64,000 nucleotides of DNA. Source: Ensifer adhaerens (GTDB lineage Bacteria > Pseudomonadota > Alphaproteobacteria > Rhizobiales > Rhizobiaceae). The position numbers were made by a program, and so were the translations under genes. The notes below the pieces were generated by a model that was not told where the DNA came from, did not search any database, and saw only the letters and a list, made by a program, of their open reading frames with translations. Where the stretch lies: assembly GCF_002007205.1 (NCBI RefSeq), contig NZ_LAZS01000006.1, positions 186,001-250,000 of the forward strand, in the 5' to 3' direction. Of this stretch, positions 9,257 to 17,137 are shown in pieces. The number at the start of each line of letters is the position of its first letter. The first letter of the stretch is position 1.

Positions 9257-10672
9257 TTACGCCTGCGTGCCGCCGACCGTGATCTGGTCCATGCGCAGAT
9301 GCGGCTGGCCGACGCCGACAGGCACCCATTGGCCGGCCTTGCCGCAATTGCCGATGCCGGTGTCGAGCTTGGTGTCGTTGCCGACCATGGTCACGCGCTT
9401 CATCGCATCCGGGCCGTTGCCGATCAGCATAGCGCCCTTGACCGGCGCGCCGATCTTGCCGTTCTCGATCAGGTAGGCCTCGGTGCAGCCGAAGACGAAC
9501 TTTCCGGAGGTGATGTCCACCTGTCCGCCGCCGAAGGAAACGGCATAGATACCCTTCTTGACCGAGGCGATGATTTCCTCCGGCGTCTTGTCGCCCGAGA
9601 GCATGTAGGTGTTGGTCATGCGCGGCATCGGCACATGGGCATAGCCCTGGCGGCGGCCGTTGCCGGTGGGCTGCATGCCCATGAGACGGGCGTTCTGGCG
9701 GTCCTGCATGTAGCCGACCAGCTTACCGTCTTCGATCAGCACGTTGTAGCCGGAGGGCGTGCCTTCGTCGTCGATGGAAATGGAACCACGGCGCGCCTCG
9801 ATGGTACCGTCGTCGACGACGGTGACGCCCTTGGCGGCGACCTGCTCGCCCAGCAGCCCGGCAAAGGCCGAGGTCTTCTTGCGGTTGAAATCGCCTTCGA
9901 GGCCGTGGCCGACAGCCTCATGCAGCATGACGCCCGGCCAGCCGGAAGCAAGCACCACGTCCATGGTGCCGGCCGGCGCATCGATCGCTTCGAGATTGAC
10001 CAGCGCCTGGCGCAGCGCCTCGTCGGCGCCCTGCTTCCAGTTTTCCGCGGTGACAAAGTCGCCGAAGCCGCGACGGCCGCCGGTGCCGAAGGAGCCGCTT
10101 TCCTGGCGGTCGCCATCGCCGGTAACGACGGAGATGTTGATGCGGGTCATCGGTCGGACATCATGCACCCGATGGCCATCGGCCCTGAGGATATCGACGA
10201 CCTGCCAGCTTGCGGCGATCGTGGCGGTGACCTGGCGGACCTTCGGGTCCTTGGCGCGCAGATAGGCGTCGATCTCTTGCAGAAGAGCCACCTTCGCCTC
10301 GAAGCTCGGCTCGCCGATCGGGTTCTCGTCGCCGTAAAGCTTCTTGTTGGTGCGCTGCGGGGCTGCGGCGTAGGAGCCGGCATAGCCGCGCGTGACCTGC
10401 GCGACCGCATCGGAGGCGCGGCGCAGAGCCGACAGCGAAAGCTCGCCGGAATGGGCATAGCCGACCGCTTCGCCGGCCACGGCACGGAGGCCAAAGCCCT
10501 GGTCGGTGTTGAAGCTGCCGCCCTTCAGACGGCCGTTATCGAAGGACAGCACCTCGGCTTGCGCATGTTCGAGGAACAGTTCGCCATCGTCGGCGCCGGC
10601 GAGCGTTTCCGAGAGAACCTTGCGGACCGTTGCCTCGTCGGCATCGAAGAGGCTCATCAGATCGGTGTTCAT
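9257..10672 (-). CDS. tldD: metalloprotease TldD
   Basis: A 471-residue protein of the TldD/PmbA (U62) family. TldD works with TldE/PmbA as a heterodimeric zinc protease that degrades unfolded peptides and processes some ribosomal peptides (microcins) and CcdA antitoxin. The HExxxH zinc site is visible near residue 250 (LHEAVGHGLEGD), with the glycine-rich region behind it (DDEGTPSGYNVLIEDGKLVGY). Length is normal. The partner pmbA/tldE is not in this window, as is usual. It terminates at a hairpin at 9184-9214. Confidence 0.95.
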   Translation of the reverse strand: MNTDLMSLFDADEATVRKVLSETLAGADDGELFLEHAQAEVLSFDNGRLKGGSFNTDQGFGLRAVAGEAVGYAHSGELSLSALRRASDAVAQVTRGYAGSYAAAPQRTNKKLYGDENPIGEPSFEAKVALLQEIDAYLRAKDPKVRQVTATIAASWQVVDILRADGHRVHDVRPMTRINISVVTGDGDRQESGSFGTGGRRGFGDFVTAENWKQGADEALRQALVNLEAIDAPAGTMDVVLASGWPGVMLHEAVGHGLEGDFNRKKTSAFAGLLGEQVAAKGVTVVDDGTIEARRGSISIDDEGTPSGYNVLIEDGKLVGYMQDRQNARLMGMQPTGNGRRQGYAHVPMPRMTNTYMLSGDKTPEEIIASVKKGIYAVSFGGGQVDITSGKFVFGCTEAYLIENGKIGAPVKGAMLIGNGPDAMKRVTMVGNDTKLDTGIGNCGKAGQWVPVGVGQPHLRMDQITVGGTQA

Positions 10673-10830
10673 AGTGGCACGCTCCCGCGTCAGGAATTTC
10701 TATCGCCTCCATTTAGGAAGGCGGCGGGTTCAAGCCAAGGAAAATATCACGTGCGACAGGATTCCGGTGAGCAGGATCGACCTGCGGAACTGTGCTGCGC
10801 CACGACGCACCATGGTGATGTCAGCGGGCA

Positions 10831-12033
10831 TCAGGCCTTAAGCGATGCGTTCCACCCTTCGAGACGCTCGACGCTTTCGACACCGGCGAAACGGGCAATC
10901 CGTTCGAGCTCGGCGTCGATGCGCTCAAGGCGGCCAGCCGATGCCCTGACACCCTTTTCGAGCCAGAGCCTGCGGACATCGAGGCTGCCGCGCTTGCGAT
11001 CCGCCTTCATGTCGATGCGGCCAATCAGCCGGTCGCCCTCGATCAATGGAAAGACGTAGTAGCCGTACTCGCGCTTGGCCTCGGGCACGAAGACCTCGAT
11101 GCGATAATAAAACCCGAACAGGCGCTCGGTGCGGTTGCGGTCGCGCAGGAGCGGATCGAAGGGGCTGAGGACCCGGACCCGGCCCGGGGGCTCAGGGATT
11201 TCGCCGAGAGCCCCCGGAAATCCGGCAAAGGCATAGGCGACGCGCGGGCGCCCACCATCGATCGCCTCGATCGCAACTTCTTCCAGTTCGTCGCGATGCT
11301 CGGCCACCCAGGACTTCGCCTCATCCGGGGACACCAGATCCCAGAACGCGGCGATCTCACCATGGGTAGCAAAACCCAGTCGCTCCAGCGCGCTGCGACA
11401 GGCCCAGTCAACGAACTCCGGGTGGCTGACATCGCCCTCGTGGTGATGCGACGGGATCACTCTTTCGGTGAGATCGTAGACCTTCTGGAAATTCTCGCGG
11501 CGCGCGATCGCGAGCTTGCCGGTACGCCACAGCACCTCCAGCGCCGTCTTCGACGGATGCCAGTTCCACCAGCCACCGGATTCGTGCTCGGCTTCCTTGA
11601 GATCGCGGGCGAGTACCGGTCCGCCCTCGGCAATGCGCTGATAGGTGTCGTCGCAACCCTTTTCGAAGCCCTCGCCGCGCCACGCCTTCCAGCGCTCGAC
11701 GATCGTCTCGCCTTCCCATTTGAAGCGGTGCTTCCAGTAGCGAAAGAAGCTGCTCGGAATGATCGAGGCGTCGTGCGTCCAATGTTCGAAGAGGTCGCGG
11801 TCGTCCTCCAGCAGCGCCGTCAGATGTTCGCGGCGGTAAGTCTGGTTGCGGGAAAACAGGATCTGGTGATGGGCGCGCTCCACCGTCGAGATGCTGTCGA
11901 CCTGCACGAAACCGATGTCATGGATGAGCTTCAGGAGCCCTTCCTTGCCGAGCGCGCGGTTGGGCGCGCCTGAAAGGCCCTGCTTGGCGAGGAAGATGCG
12001 ACGGGCGTCGCTGTTGGAAAGGCGAATCGTCAT
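10831..12033 (-). CDS. YcaQ/AlkZ-like winged-helix DNA glycosylase family protein
   Basis: A 400-residue protein of the HTH_42 (YcaQ/AlkZ) family. Recognisable stretches are the N-terminal NSDARRIFLAKQGL, the conserved IGFVQVDSIS segment carrying the QVD sequence linked to catalysis in YcaQ-type enzymes, FEHWTHDAS, and the C-terminal SPFDPLLRDRNR and LIGRIDMKADR. Characterised members unhook DNA interstrand crosslinks or excise bulky alkyl adducts from DNA. The substrate here is unknown. It lies on the same strand as tldD with a 158-bp gap, so probably not one operon. Confidence 0.85.
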   Translation of the reverse strand: MTIRLSNSDARRIFLAKQGLSGAPNRALGKEGLLKLIHDIGFVQVDSISTVERAHHQILFSRNQTYRREHLTALLEDDRDLFEHWTHDASIIPSSFFRYWKHRFKWEGETIVERWKAWRGEGFEKGCDDTYQRIAEGGPVLARDLKEAEHESGGWWNWHPSKTALEVLWRTGKLAIARRENFQKVYDLTERVIPSHHHEGDVSHPEFVDWACRSALERLGFATHGEIAAFWDLVSPDEAKSWVAEHRDELEEVAIEAIDGGRPRVAYAFAGFPGALGEIPEPPGRVRVLSPFDPLLRDRNRTERLFGFYYRIEVFVPEAKREYGYYVFPLIEGDRLIGRIDMKADRKRGSLDVRRLWLEKGVRASAGRLERIDAELERIARFAGVESVERLEGWNASLKA

Positions 12034-12070
12034 GGCGACAAGAGTAGGCTTTTATTCCCATAATTCAAAT

Positions 12071-12127
12071 AGAGCATCGGTTCGCGGAGCGCATTGCTCT
12101 TGTCGTTGCTCTTGGCCTATAGAGCAA
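12071..12127 (+). promoter_or_regulatory. cluster of TGCTCT/AGAGCA hexamers upstream of bioM
   Basis: Four copies of one hexamer lie in the 132 bp before bioM: AGAGCA at 12071-12076, TGCTCT at 12095-12100 and 12107-12112, AGAGCA at 12121-12126. The last two form an inverted repeat, TTGCTCT-N8-AGAGCAA, around GGCCTAT, which could be a -10 region. This looks like an operator for a dimeric regulator, but it does not match the BioR box I know from Rhizobiales. Function is inferred only from position and symmetry. Confidence 0.35.
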
Positions 12128-12165
12128 CGCGAAAACGGCGCGGGCCGAAGACAACGAGGAACGGA

Positions 12166-12846
12166 ATGGACATCCGCTTTACCGATTGCGCGGTCCGCTT
12201 CGGCGAGCGGGTGGCCTTGCAGCCTCTGACGCTGACCCTCAACGAAAAGCGCATCGGCATCATCGGCCTCAACGGTTCCGGCAAGACCACCTTTGCCCGA
12301 CTGATCAACGGTCTGGTCAAACCTTCAACCGGCAGCGTTACCGTCAACGGCCTCGACACCGTCAAGGACGATCGCGCCGTGCTTTCCGAGGCCGGCTTCA
12401 TCTTCCAGAACCCGCAGCACCAGCTGATCATGCCCGTGGTCGCCGAAGACATTGCCTTCGGCCTGAAGAACCGCGGCCTTTCGCGCGATGAGATCGACCG
12501 CCGCATGCAGGCGGCACTCTCGCGCTTCGGCATCGAACATCTGGCAAGGCGCCGCGTGCATGAGCTTTCGGGCGGCGAAACCCAGCTCGTCGCCATGGCA
12601 AGCGTCGTCGTCACCGACCCAAAGATCCTGATCCTCGACGAGCCGACGAACCAGCTCGACCTGAAGAACCGCCGCCGCGTCGCCGGGGCTATCGATGACC
12701 TGCCCGAGGATACGGTGGTCATCACCCACGATCTCGCCCTTGTCGAAAACGTCGAGCGGCTGCTGCTCTTCCACGAGGGCCGACTTGCCTTTGATGGCAA
12801 CCCGCAAGGCGCGATCCACCGCTATCACGAGATCGCCGGATGCTGA
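12166..12846 (+). CDS. bioM: biotin ECF transporter ATPase BioM
   Basis: A 226-residue ABC ATPase that powers biotin uptake with BioN and BioY. Walker A is GLNGSGKTTFAR, the Q-loop FQNPQHQL is the form seen in energy-coupling-factor ATPases, the signature is LSGGETQLVAMA (an ETQ variant of LSGGQ), Walker B is ILILDEPTNQLD, and the switch His lies in VVITHDL. The start ATG at 12166 has GAGGAACGG directly upstream. The stop overlaps the bioN start (ATGCTGA), indicating translational coupling. Only one ATPase gene is present, as in other proteobacterial BioMNY systems. Confidence 0.95.
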   Translation: MDIRFTDCAVRFGERVALQPLTLTLNEKRIGIIGLNGSGKTTFARLINGLVKPSTGSVTVNGLDTVKDDRAVLSEAGFIFQNPQHQLIMPVVAEDIAFGLKNRGLSRDEIDRRMQAALSRFGIEHLARRRVHELSGGETQLVAMASVVVTDPKILILDEPTNQLDLKNRRRVAGAIDDLPEDTVVITHDLALVENVERLLLFHEGRLAFDGNPQGAIHRYHEIAGC

Positions 12847-13445
12847 CGAGCCTGCACATCGAGGGCAACAGCCTGCTCCACCGGCTGTCGGTGAGAGCCA
12901 AGCTGATTGCGCTTGTGGCGTCGAGCATTGGGCTTTTTCTCAGCGGCTCGCTCGCGGTTCAGGCAATCGCCTTCGTGATCGCTGCCGCTCTCTATCTCTC
13001 CGTCGGTCTCTCACCGAAGGAAGCGCTGAAGCGCGTCGGCTTCGTCTTCCTGACGATCTTCTTCCTGGCCGCCGTCAATCTCTTCTACCTGTCCGTTGCC
13101 GAGGTCGCGACTTTGACCTTGCGGCTGATGGCGCTGGTGACGTTTGCAGCCGCCGTCACCGCGACGACGACGATCAGCGCCTTCATGGACGAGATCACAA
13201 TCCTTTTGCTGCCGCTCGAACGGCTTGGCTGGCTGAAGGCGGCCGATGTCAGCCTGGCGCTCGGGCTGGTACTGCGCTTCGTCCCGGATATCTTTGCGCG
13301 ATATCAGGCAATCCGCGAAGCCCATCGGGCGCGCGGCCTGCCGGTCCGGCCGTTGACGATCATCGGGCCGCTGATCATCCTGACGCTGAAGGATGCCGAT
13401 ACGATTGCTGCCGCGATTGACACGCGCGGATTTCGCCGTCAATAA
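12840..13445 (+). CDS. bioN: biotin ECF transporter transmembrane protein BioN
   Basis: A 201-residue integral membrane protein of the ECF T-component (CbiQ-like) family. Several membrane segments are evident (LIALVASSIGLFLSG, FVFLTIFFLAAVNLF, LALGLVLRFVP), and the C-terminal half carries the Arg-containing coupling motif (EAHRARGLPV) plus an additional Arg-Gly element near the end (AIDTRGFRRQ) that contact the ATPase. It overlaps bioM by 7 bp and is followed 36 bp later by bioY. It couples ATP hydrolysis by BioM to substrate release by BioY. Confidence 0.93.
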   Translation: MLTSLHIEGNSLLHRLSVRAKLIALVASSIGLFLSGSLAVQAIAFVIAAALYLSVGLSPKEALKRVGFVFLTIFFLAAVNLFYLSVAEVATLTLRLMALVTFAAAVTATTTISAFMDEITILLLPLERLGWLKAADVSLALGLVLRFVPDIFARYQAIREAHRARGLPVRPLTIIGPLIILTLKDADTIAAAIDTRGFRRQ

Positions 13446-13481
13446 ATTCGCGAACTCTAATAGACAGGGAACCGGAAGCAC

Positions 13482-14045
13482 ATGAACACCAGAGATCTCG
13501 TCCTCATCGCCCTCTTTGCCGCGATCGTCGTCGTGCTCGGCCTCATCCCGCCGATCACGCTCGGCTTCATTCCGGTGCCGATCACTGCGCAGTCCATGGG
13601 TGTGATGCTTGCCGGCTGCATTCTCGGCGCCAAGCGCGGCGCGCTCGCCTTTCTCCTGTTCCTGCTGCTTGTCGCAATCGGCCTGCCGGTGCTTTCGGGC
13701 GGCCGCGGTGGTCTCGCCGTCCTTGCCGGCCCGTCGGGCGGCTTCATCATCGGCTGGGTCGTTGCCACCTTCGTCACGGGCCTGATTGCCGAACGCACTG
13801 TGCGCGAGAGCCAGGCGGAAATGCGCCAGTTCATCGGCTTCTTCCTCGCCTCCGTCCTAGGCGGCATCGTCGTGCTCTATGCGATCGGCATGCCCTGGGT
13901 TTCCGCCGTTACCGGCACGCCGCTCCTGACGGTCGCCACCGGTTCGCTCGCCTTCATCCCGGGCGACCTCCTGAAGGCGGCGATCGCGACGCTGGCCGCG
14001 CGCGCCGTCTACGCCGGCTACCCGCTGCTCCCGGCCCGCGCCTGA
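13482..14045 (+). CDS. bioY: biotin transporter substrate-binding component BioY
   Basis: A 187-residue membrane protein of the BioY S-component family, which binds biotin within a six-helix bundle. Family landmarks: the N-terminal helix with PITLGFIPVPITAQ, then MGVMLAGCILGAKRGALAFLLF, the loop GLPVLSGGRGGLAVLAGPSGGF, and the late helix FIPGDLLKAAIA. GGAAG precedes the ATG. It completes the BioMNY transporter. The acyl-CoA ligase gene starts 4 bp after its stop, so all five genes are probably one transcript. Confidence 0.95.
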   Translation: MNTRDLVLIALFAAIVVVLGLIPPITLGFIPVPITAQSMGVMLAGCILGAKRGALAFLLFLLLVAIGLPVLSGGRGGLAVLAGPSGGFIIGWVVATFVTGLIAERTVRESQAEMRQFIGFFLASVLGGIVVLYAIGMPWVSAVTGTPLLTVATGSLAFIPGDLLKAAIATLAARAVYAGYPLLPARA

Positions 14046-14049
14046 GCCG

Positions 14050-15552
14050 ATGCCCTTTGCCGCCGCGATCCATCGCCACGCGGAAGACCATCCGCATGCC
14101 CCGGCCTTCCGAATCGAGGGCCGGGTTTTCACTTTCGGTGAACTCGCGCACATTGCTGGCGCACTTGCCAAAGCTTTCGACGATTTGGCCGGACGCGCCG
14201 GGCATCGTAGCGCGCTTGGCGATCGTGCGCGCCTGATCGCGCTGGAAGCGGGCAATCATCCGCTCTTTGCCGCCGCTTTTCTCGCAGCTACCAACGGCGG
14301 CAACTGTGTCGCGCTGATCGACCCGCACCTTCCGGAAGCGACACGCAAGACCATGCGCGATCGCCTGTCTCCCGATCTCATCATCAGTGCCAACAGCGAT
14401 GGACTTACGCTCCATGCCCCGGCAAACGGCGAGACCCGGTCCTTCCATGCGAGCGATGACGCGGAGCACGCGCCACTCGCAATTGGAGATGACAGCGAGC
14501 CGTTTCTGGTCGTCTTCACCTCAGGCACGACGGGAACGCCAAAGGCGATCATCCGCAATCGCGGCTCGTGGCGGAGGAGCCTTGCCACCGGCGAGCGCTT
14601 CTTCGGCATCGACCGCAACACCCGCACCTTCGCGCCCGGTCCGCTGGCGCACGGGCTGACGCTCTACGCGCTTGCCGAAGTGCTCGTCGCCGGCGCCGAG
14701 TTCATCGGGGCCGCGCATTTCGAGGCGAACCGGGCGATTTCCATCATCGAGACGGAGAAGGTCCAACGTCTGGTGCTCGTGCCGACGATGCTCAGGCGGC
14801 TCTGCACGGCAGCCACCGGCCGGCCGCAAACATCGGTCACGCAGATCACCGTTGCAGGCGCCAAGCTGACGACGAGCGACCGCGCCCGCGCCGCGCTTGC
14901 TTTTCCGCGAGCCGATATCATCGAGTATTACGGCGCCTCGGAACTGGGCTTCATCAGCGTTGCGACCAAGACCGACACCGCTTCGGCAACTGCCGTCGGC
15001 CGCGCCTTTCCGGGCGTCACGCTCAGCGTTCGCGACGACAAAGGACGCGAAATGCCCACCGGCGAGACGGGGACGATCTTCGTCGACAGCGCGCTCATCT
15101 CCGACGGCTATGTCGGCACCGCGGATGGCGCCGGCTTCCGCCGCCTTGGCGAACTCGCGACGGTCGGCGATCTCGGCTTTCTCGGCGAAGACGGCACGCT
15201 GCACCTGCTTGGCCGCGCCGGTGGCATGGTGCTCTCGGGCGGCAACAACATCTACCCGCAGGAGGTGGAAGCGGTGCTCATCGCCGATGCGAGCGTGCAC
15301 GCAGCTCTCGTCCTCGGCCTCGATCACCCCGATCTCGGCAGCGAACTCGTCGCCGTCATCGAGCTTGAGGGCAGCGATTTTGACCGGGAAACGCTTTACC
15401 GTCATCTCGCCGCCCATCTGCCGCGCTACAAGCATCCGCGCCGCATCTGGCTTTGCGGAAAAATACCCATGACGCAGTCGGGCAAGGTAGCGGCCGGCAC
15501 GCTCAGGCAATGGATCGCAGATGGAAACGATGCTCTCGAACGCCTCGACTGA
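14050..15552 (+). CDS. class I adenylate-forming acyl-CoA ligase in the biotin locus
   Basis: A 500-residue ANL-superfamily enzyme that activates a carboxylic acid to acyl-AMP and then usually acyl-CoA. The P-loop is FTSGTTGTPKAI; A5 is YYGASELGF; A7/A8 is GDLGFLGEDGTLHLLGRAGGM; the catalytic Lys lies near the C-terminus in PMTQSGKVAAG. It starts 4 bp after bioY and overlaps the thiolase gene. The same linkage, bioY followed by a ligase and a thiolase, occurs in Bacillus subtilis as yhfU-yhfT-yhfS under BirA control (from memory). A role with a biotin precursor such as a pimelate-type or longer dicarboxylic acid is a reasonable inference, not shown. Confidence 0.85.
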   Translation: MPFAAAIHRHAEDHPHAPAFRIEGRVFTFGELAHIAGALAKAFDDLAGRAGHRSALGDRARLIALEAGNHPLFAAAFLAATNGGNCVALIDPHLPEATRKTMRDRLSPDLIISANSDGLTLHAPANGETRSFHASDDAEHAPLAIGDDSEPFLVVFTSGTTGTPKAIIRNRGSWRRSLATGERFFGIDRNTRTFAPGPLAHGLTLYALAEVLVAGAEFIGAAHFEANRAISIIETEKVQRLVLVPTMLRRLCTAATGRPQTSVTQITVAGAKLTTSDRARAALAFPRADIIEYYGASELGFISVATKTDTASATAVGRAFPGVTLSVRDDKGREMPTGETGTIFVDSALISDGYVGTADGAGFRRLGELATVGDLGFLGEDGTLHLLGRAGGMVLSGGNNIYPQEVEAVLIADASVHAALVLGLDHPDLGSELVAVIELEGSDFDRETLYRHLAAHLPRYKHPRRIWLCGKIPMTQSGKVAAGTLRQWIADGNDALERLD

Positions 15553-16723
15553 CCCAGCACGCACGCCTGTCATCATCGCCGCGCTCCGGACGCCGATCGG
15601 CCGGGTCAACGGCGTGCTTCGGGACATCGAGCCCTCGCAACTCGCGGCACCGCTGATCGCCCGTATTCTTGCCAACATTGGGCTGGAGCCGACCGAGATC
15701 GACGACGTCATTCTCGGCAATGCCGCCAACAGCGCCGGCAATCTTGCCCGACTCGCGGCCCTCGAGGCAGGCCTGCCGGTCTCGACGCCGGGTGTCACGG
15801 TTGACCGACAATGCGGCTCGGGGCTCGAGGCGATCACGCTTGCGGCGCGCATGATCCAGGCAGGCGCCGGCCGCTTCTATCTTGCCGGCGGCACGGAGAG
15901 CGCCAGCCGTGCCCATATCCGTCTGAGGCCGCCACTGGAACGCGGTGGTGAGCTCGCGCCGGTCAAGCGCGCCCGCATGGCGCCCGACGAGATCGGCGAT
16001 CCGGACATGGGCGTTGCCGCCGAAAACGTCGCGACGGCCTGCGGGATCTCTCGTGAACGGCAGGATGCCTTTGCGCTTCAAAGCCATCGCCGCGCGGTCG
16101 AGGCCGCGCTTGCCGGCCGCTTCTCCCGCGAAATCGTGCCGATCGAAACGGCGGCGGGCCCCGTCCTGCAAGACGAATGCCCTCGCGCCAATGCCTCGAT
16201 GGAAACGCTGCAGCGGCTGAAGCCGGTGTTCGTCGAGGGCGGCACGGTGACCGCCGGCAACGCCTGCCCGATCAACGACGGCGCGGCGGTGGTGCTGGTG
16301 ACGAGCCTTGCAGAAGCGCGGCTGCGTGGCGTTCCCTCCGCGCTCGAATTCGTCGACGCGGCGACGGCGGGCTTCGATCCCAATCTGCTCGGCCTCGGCC
16401 CGGTTCCGGCAATGCAGAAGCTCAAAAGCCGGCAACCCACGCTCGACCCTCAGAAAGTCGATTTCATCGAATTCAATGAAGCCTTCGCCTCGCAGGTGCT
16501 CGGCAGTCTCGACGAGTTGGACATTCGCGCGGAGAAGGTCAATCTCGACGGCGGCGCTATTGCGCTCGGCCATCCCTATGGCGCCTCCGGGGCGATCCTC
16601 GCCGTCAGGCTGTTCTCGCAGATGTCGAGCGCGCCTGCCGGCACGGAAGGACTGGCGATGATGGGCGTCGGCGGTGGCATGGGCATTGTCGCGCTGTTTC
16701 GCACGGTTCGCGTGCCTGGTTAA
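15521..16723 (+). CDS. thiolase family protein lacking the second catalytic cysteine
   Basis: A 400-residue thiolase-fold protein. The nucleophilic Cys is present (DRQCGSGLEAI, Cys98), as are the NEAF motif (FNEAFASQ) and the catalytic His (GGAIALGHPYGASGA). The C-terminal motif, usually LCxGGGxG, reads MMGVGGGMG here, so the Cys acting as general acid/base is a Gly; the codon is GGC. Such a protein may not run normal thiolysis or Claisen condensation, or may work on another acyl transfer. It overlaps the ligase gene by 32 bp (ATG at 15521; an ATG at 15530 is also possible), pointing to coupled translation. Its B. subtilis counterpart by context would be YhfS. Confidence 0.88.
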   Translation: METMLSNASTDPARTPVIIAALRTPIGRVNGVLRDIEPSQLAAPLIARILANIGLEPTEIDDVILGNAANSAGNLARLAALEAGLPVSTPGVTVDRQCGSGLEAITLAARMIQAGAGRFYLAGGTESASRAHIRLRPPLERGGELAPVKRARMAPDEIGDPDMGVAAENVATACGISRERQDAFALQSHRRAVEAALAGRFSREIVPIETAAGPVLQDECPRANASMETLQRLKPVFVEGGTVTAGNACPINDGAAVVLVTSLAEARLRGVPSALEFVDAATAGFDPNLLGLGPVPAMQKLKSRQPTLDPQKVDFIEFNEAFASQVLGSLDELDIRAEKVNLDGGAIALGHPYGASGAILAVRLFSQMSSAPAGTEGLAMMGVGGGMGIVALFRTVRVPG

Positions 16724-17121
16724 ACAGAATAGGCCGCCAGCCACTCCCGCGTCGCCGTCGGCAGCGGCAGTGGCGTGTGGCGTTGCGGATCGACGGCGAC
16801 CCAGACGACCTCTACCTCCGCCGCCAATTGGCCGCGCGCTTCGACCTTCACGGCAAAGCTGATCGAGCTGCCGCCGACCTTCGCCACATTGACCGTGAAA
16901 CGAGCCGGCTCGTCGTAGCGCAGGCCCCGGTGATAGACGCAAGCCGAACGGCGGACGAGGTAGCTCGGCTCGTTGACCACATGCGGACGGTGGCGCCAAA
17001 GGGTGGAAAGTGCGGCTTCCGCATGGGCATAATAGGCGGCATTGTGCATGTGGCCGTGCATGTCTATATCGCGAAACGGAATACGGATTTCCGTGACGTT
17101 CTCCAGCTCCCTGCCGTCCAT
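16720..17121 (-). CDS. acyl-CoA thioesterase, 4HBT hotdog family
   Basis: A 133-residue single hotdog-fold protein. The active-site segment is typical of the 4-hydroxybenzoyl-CoA thioesterase/YbgC group: FRDIDMHGHMHNAAYYAHAE, with the catalytic Asp. It probably hydrolyses short or branched acyl-CoA in the cytosol. I placed the start at the ATG at 17121, preceded by GGGAG. It is convergent with the thiolase gene (stops overlap by 4 bp) and divergent from the MDR oxidoreductase with only 16 bp between start codons. Being wedged between acyl-CoA genes suggests a related substrate, though it is on the opposite strand. Confidence 0.85.
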   Translation of the reverse strand: MDGRELENVTEIRIPFRDIDMHGHMHNAAYYAHAEAALSTLWRHRPHVVNEPSYLVRRSACVYHRGLRYDEPARFTVNVAKVGGSSISFAVKVEARGQLAAEVEVVWVAVDPQRHTPLPLPTATREWLAAYSV

Positions 17122-17137
17122 GCGAGGCTCCCTGACG

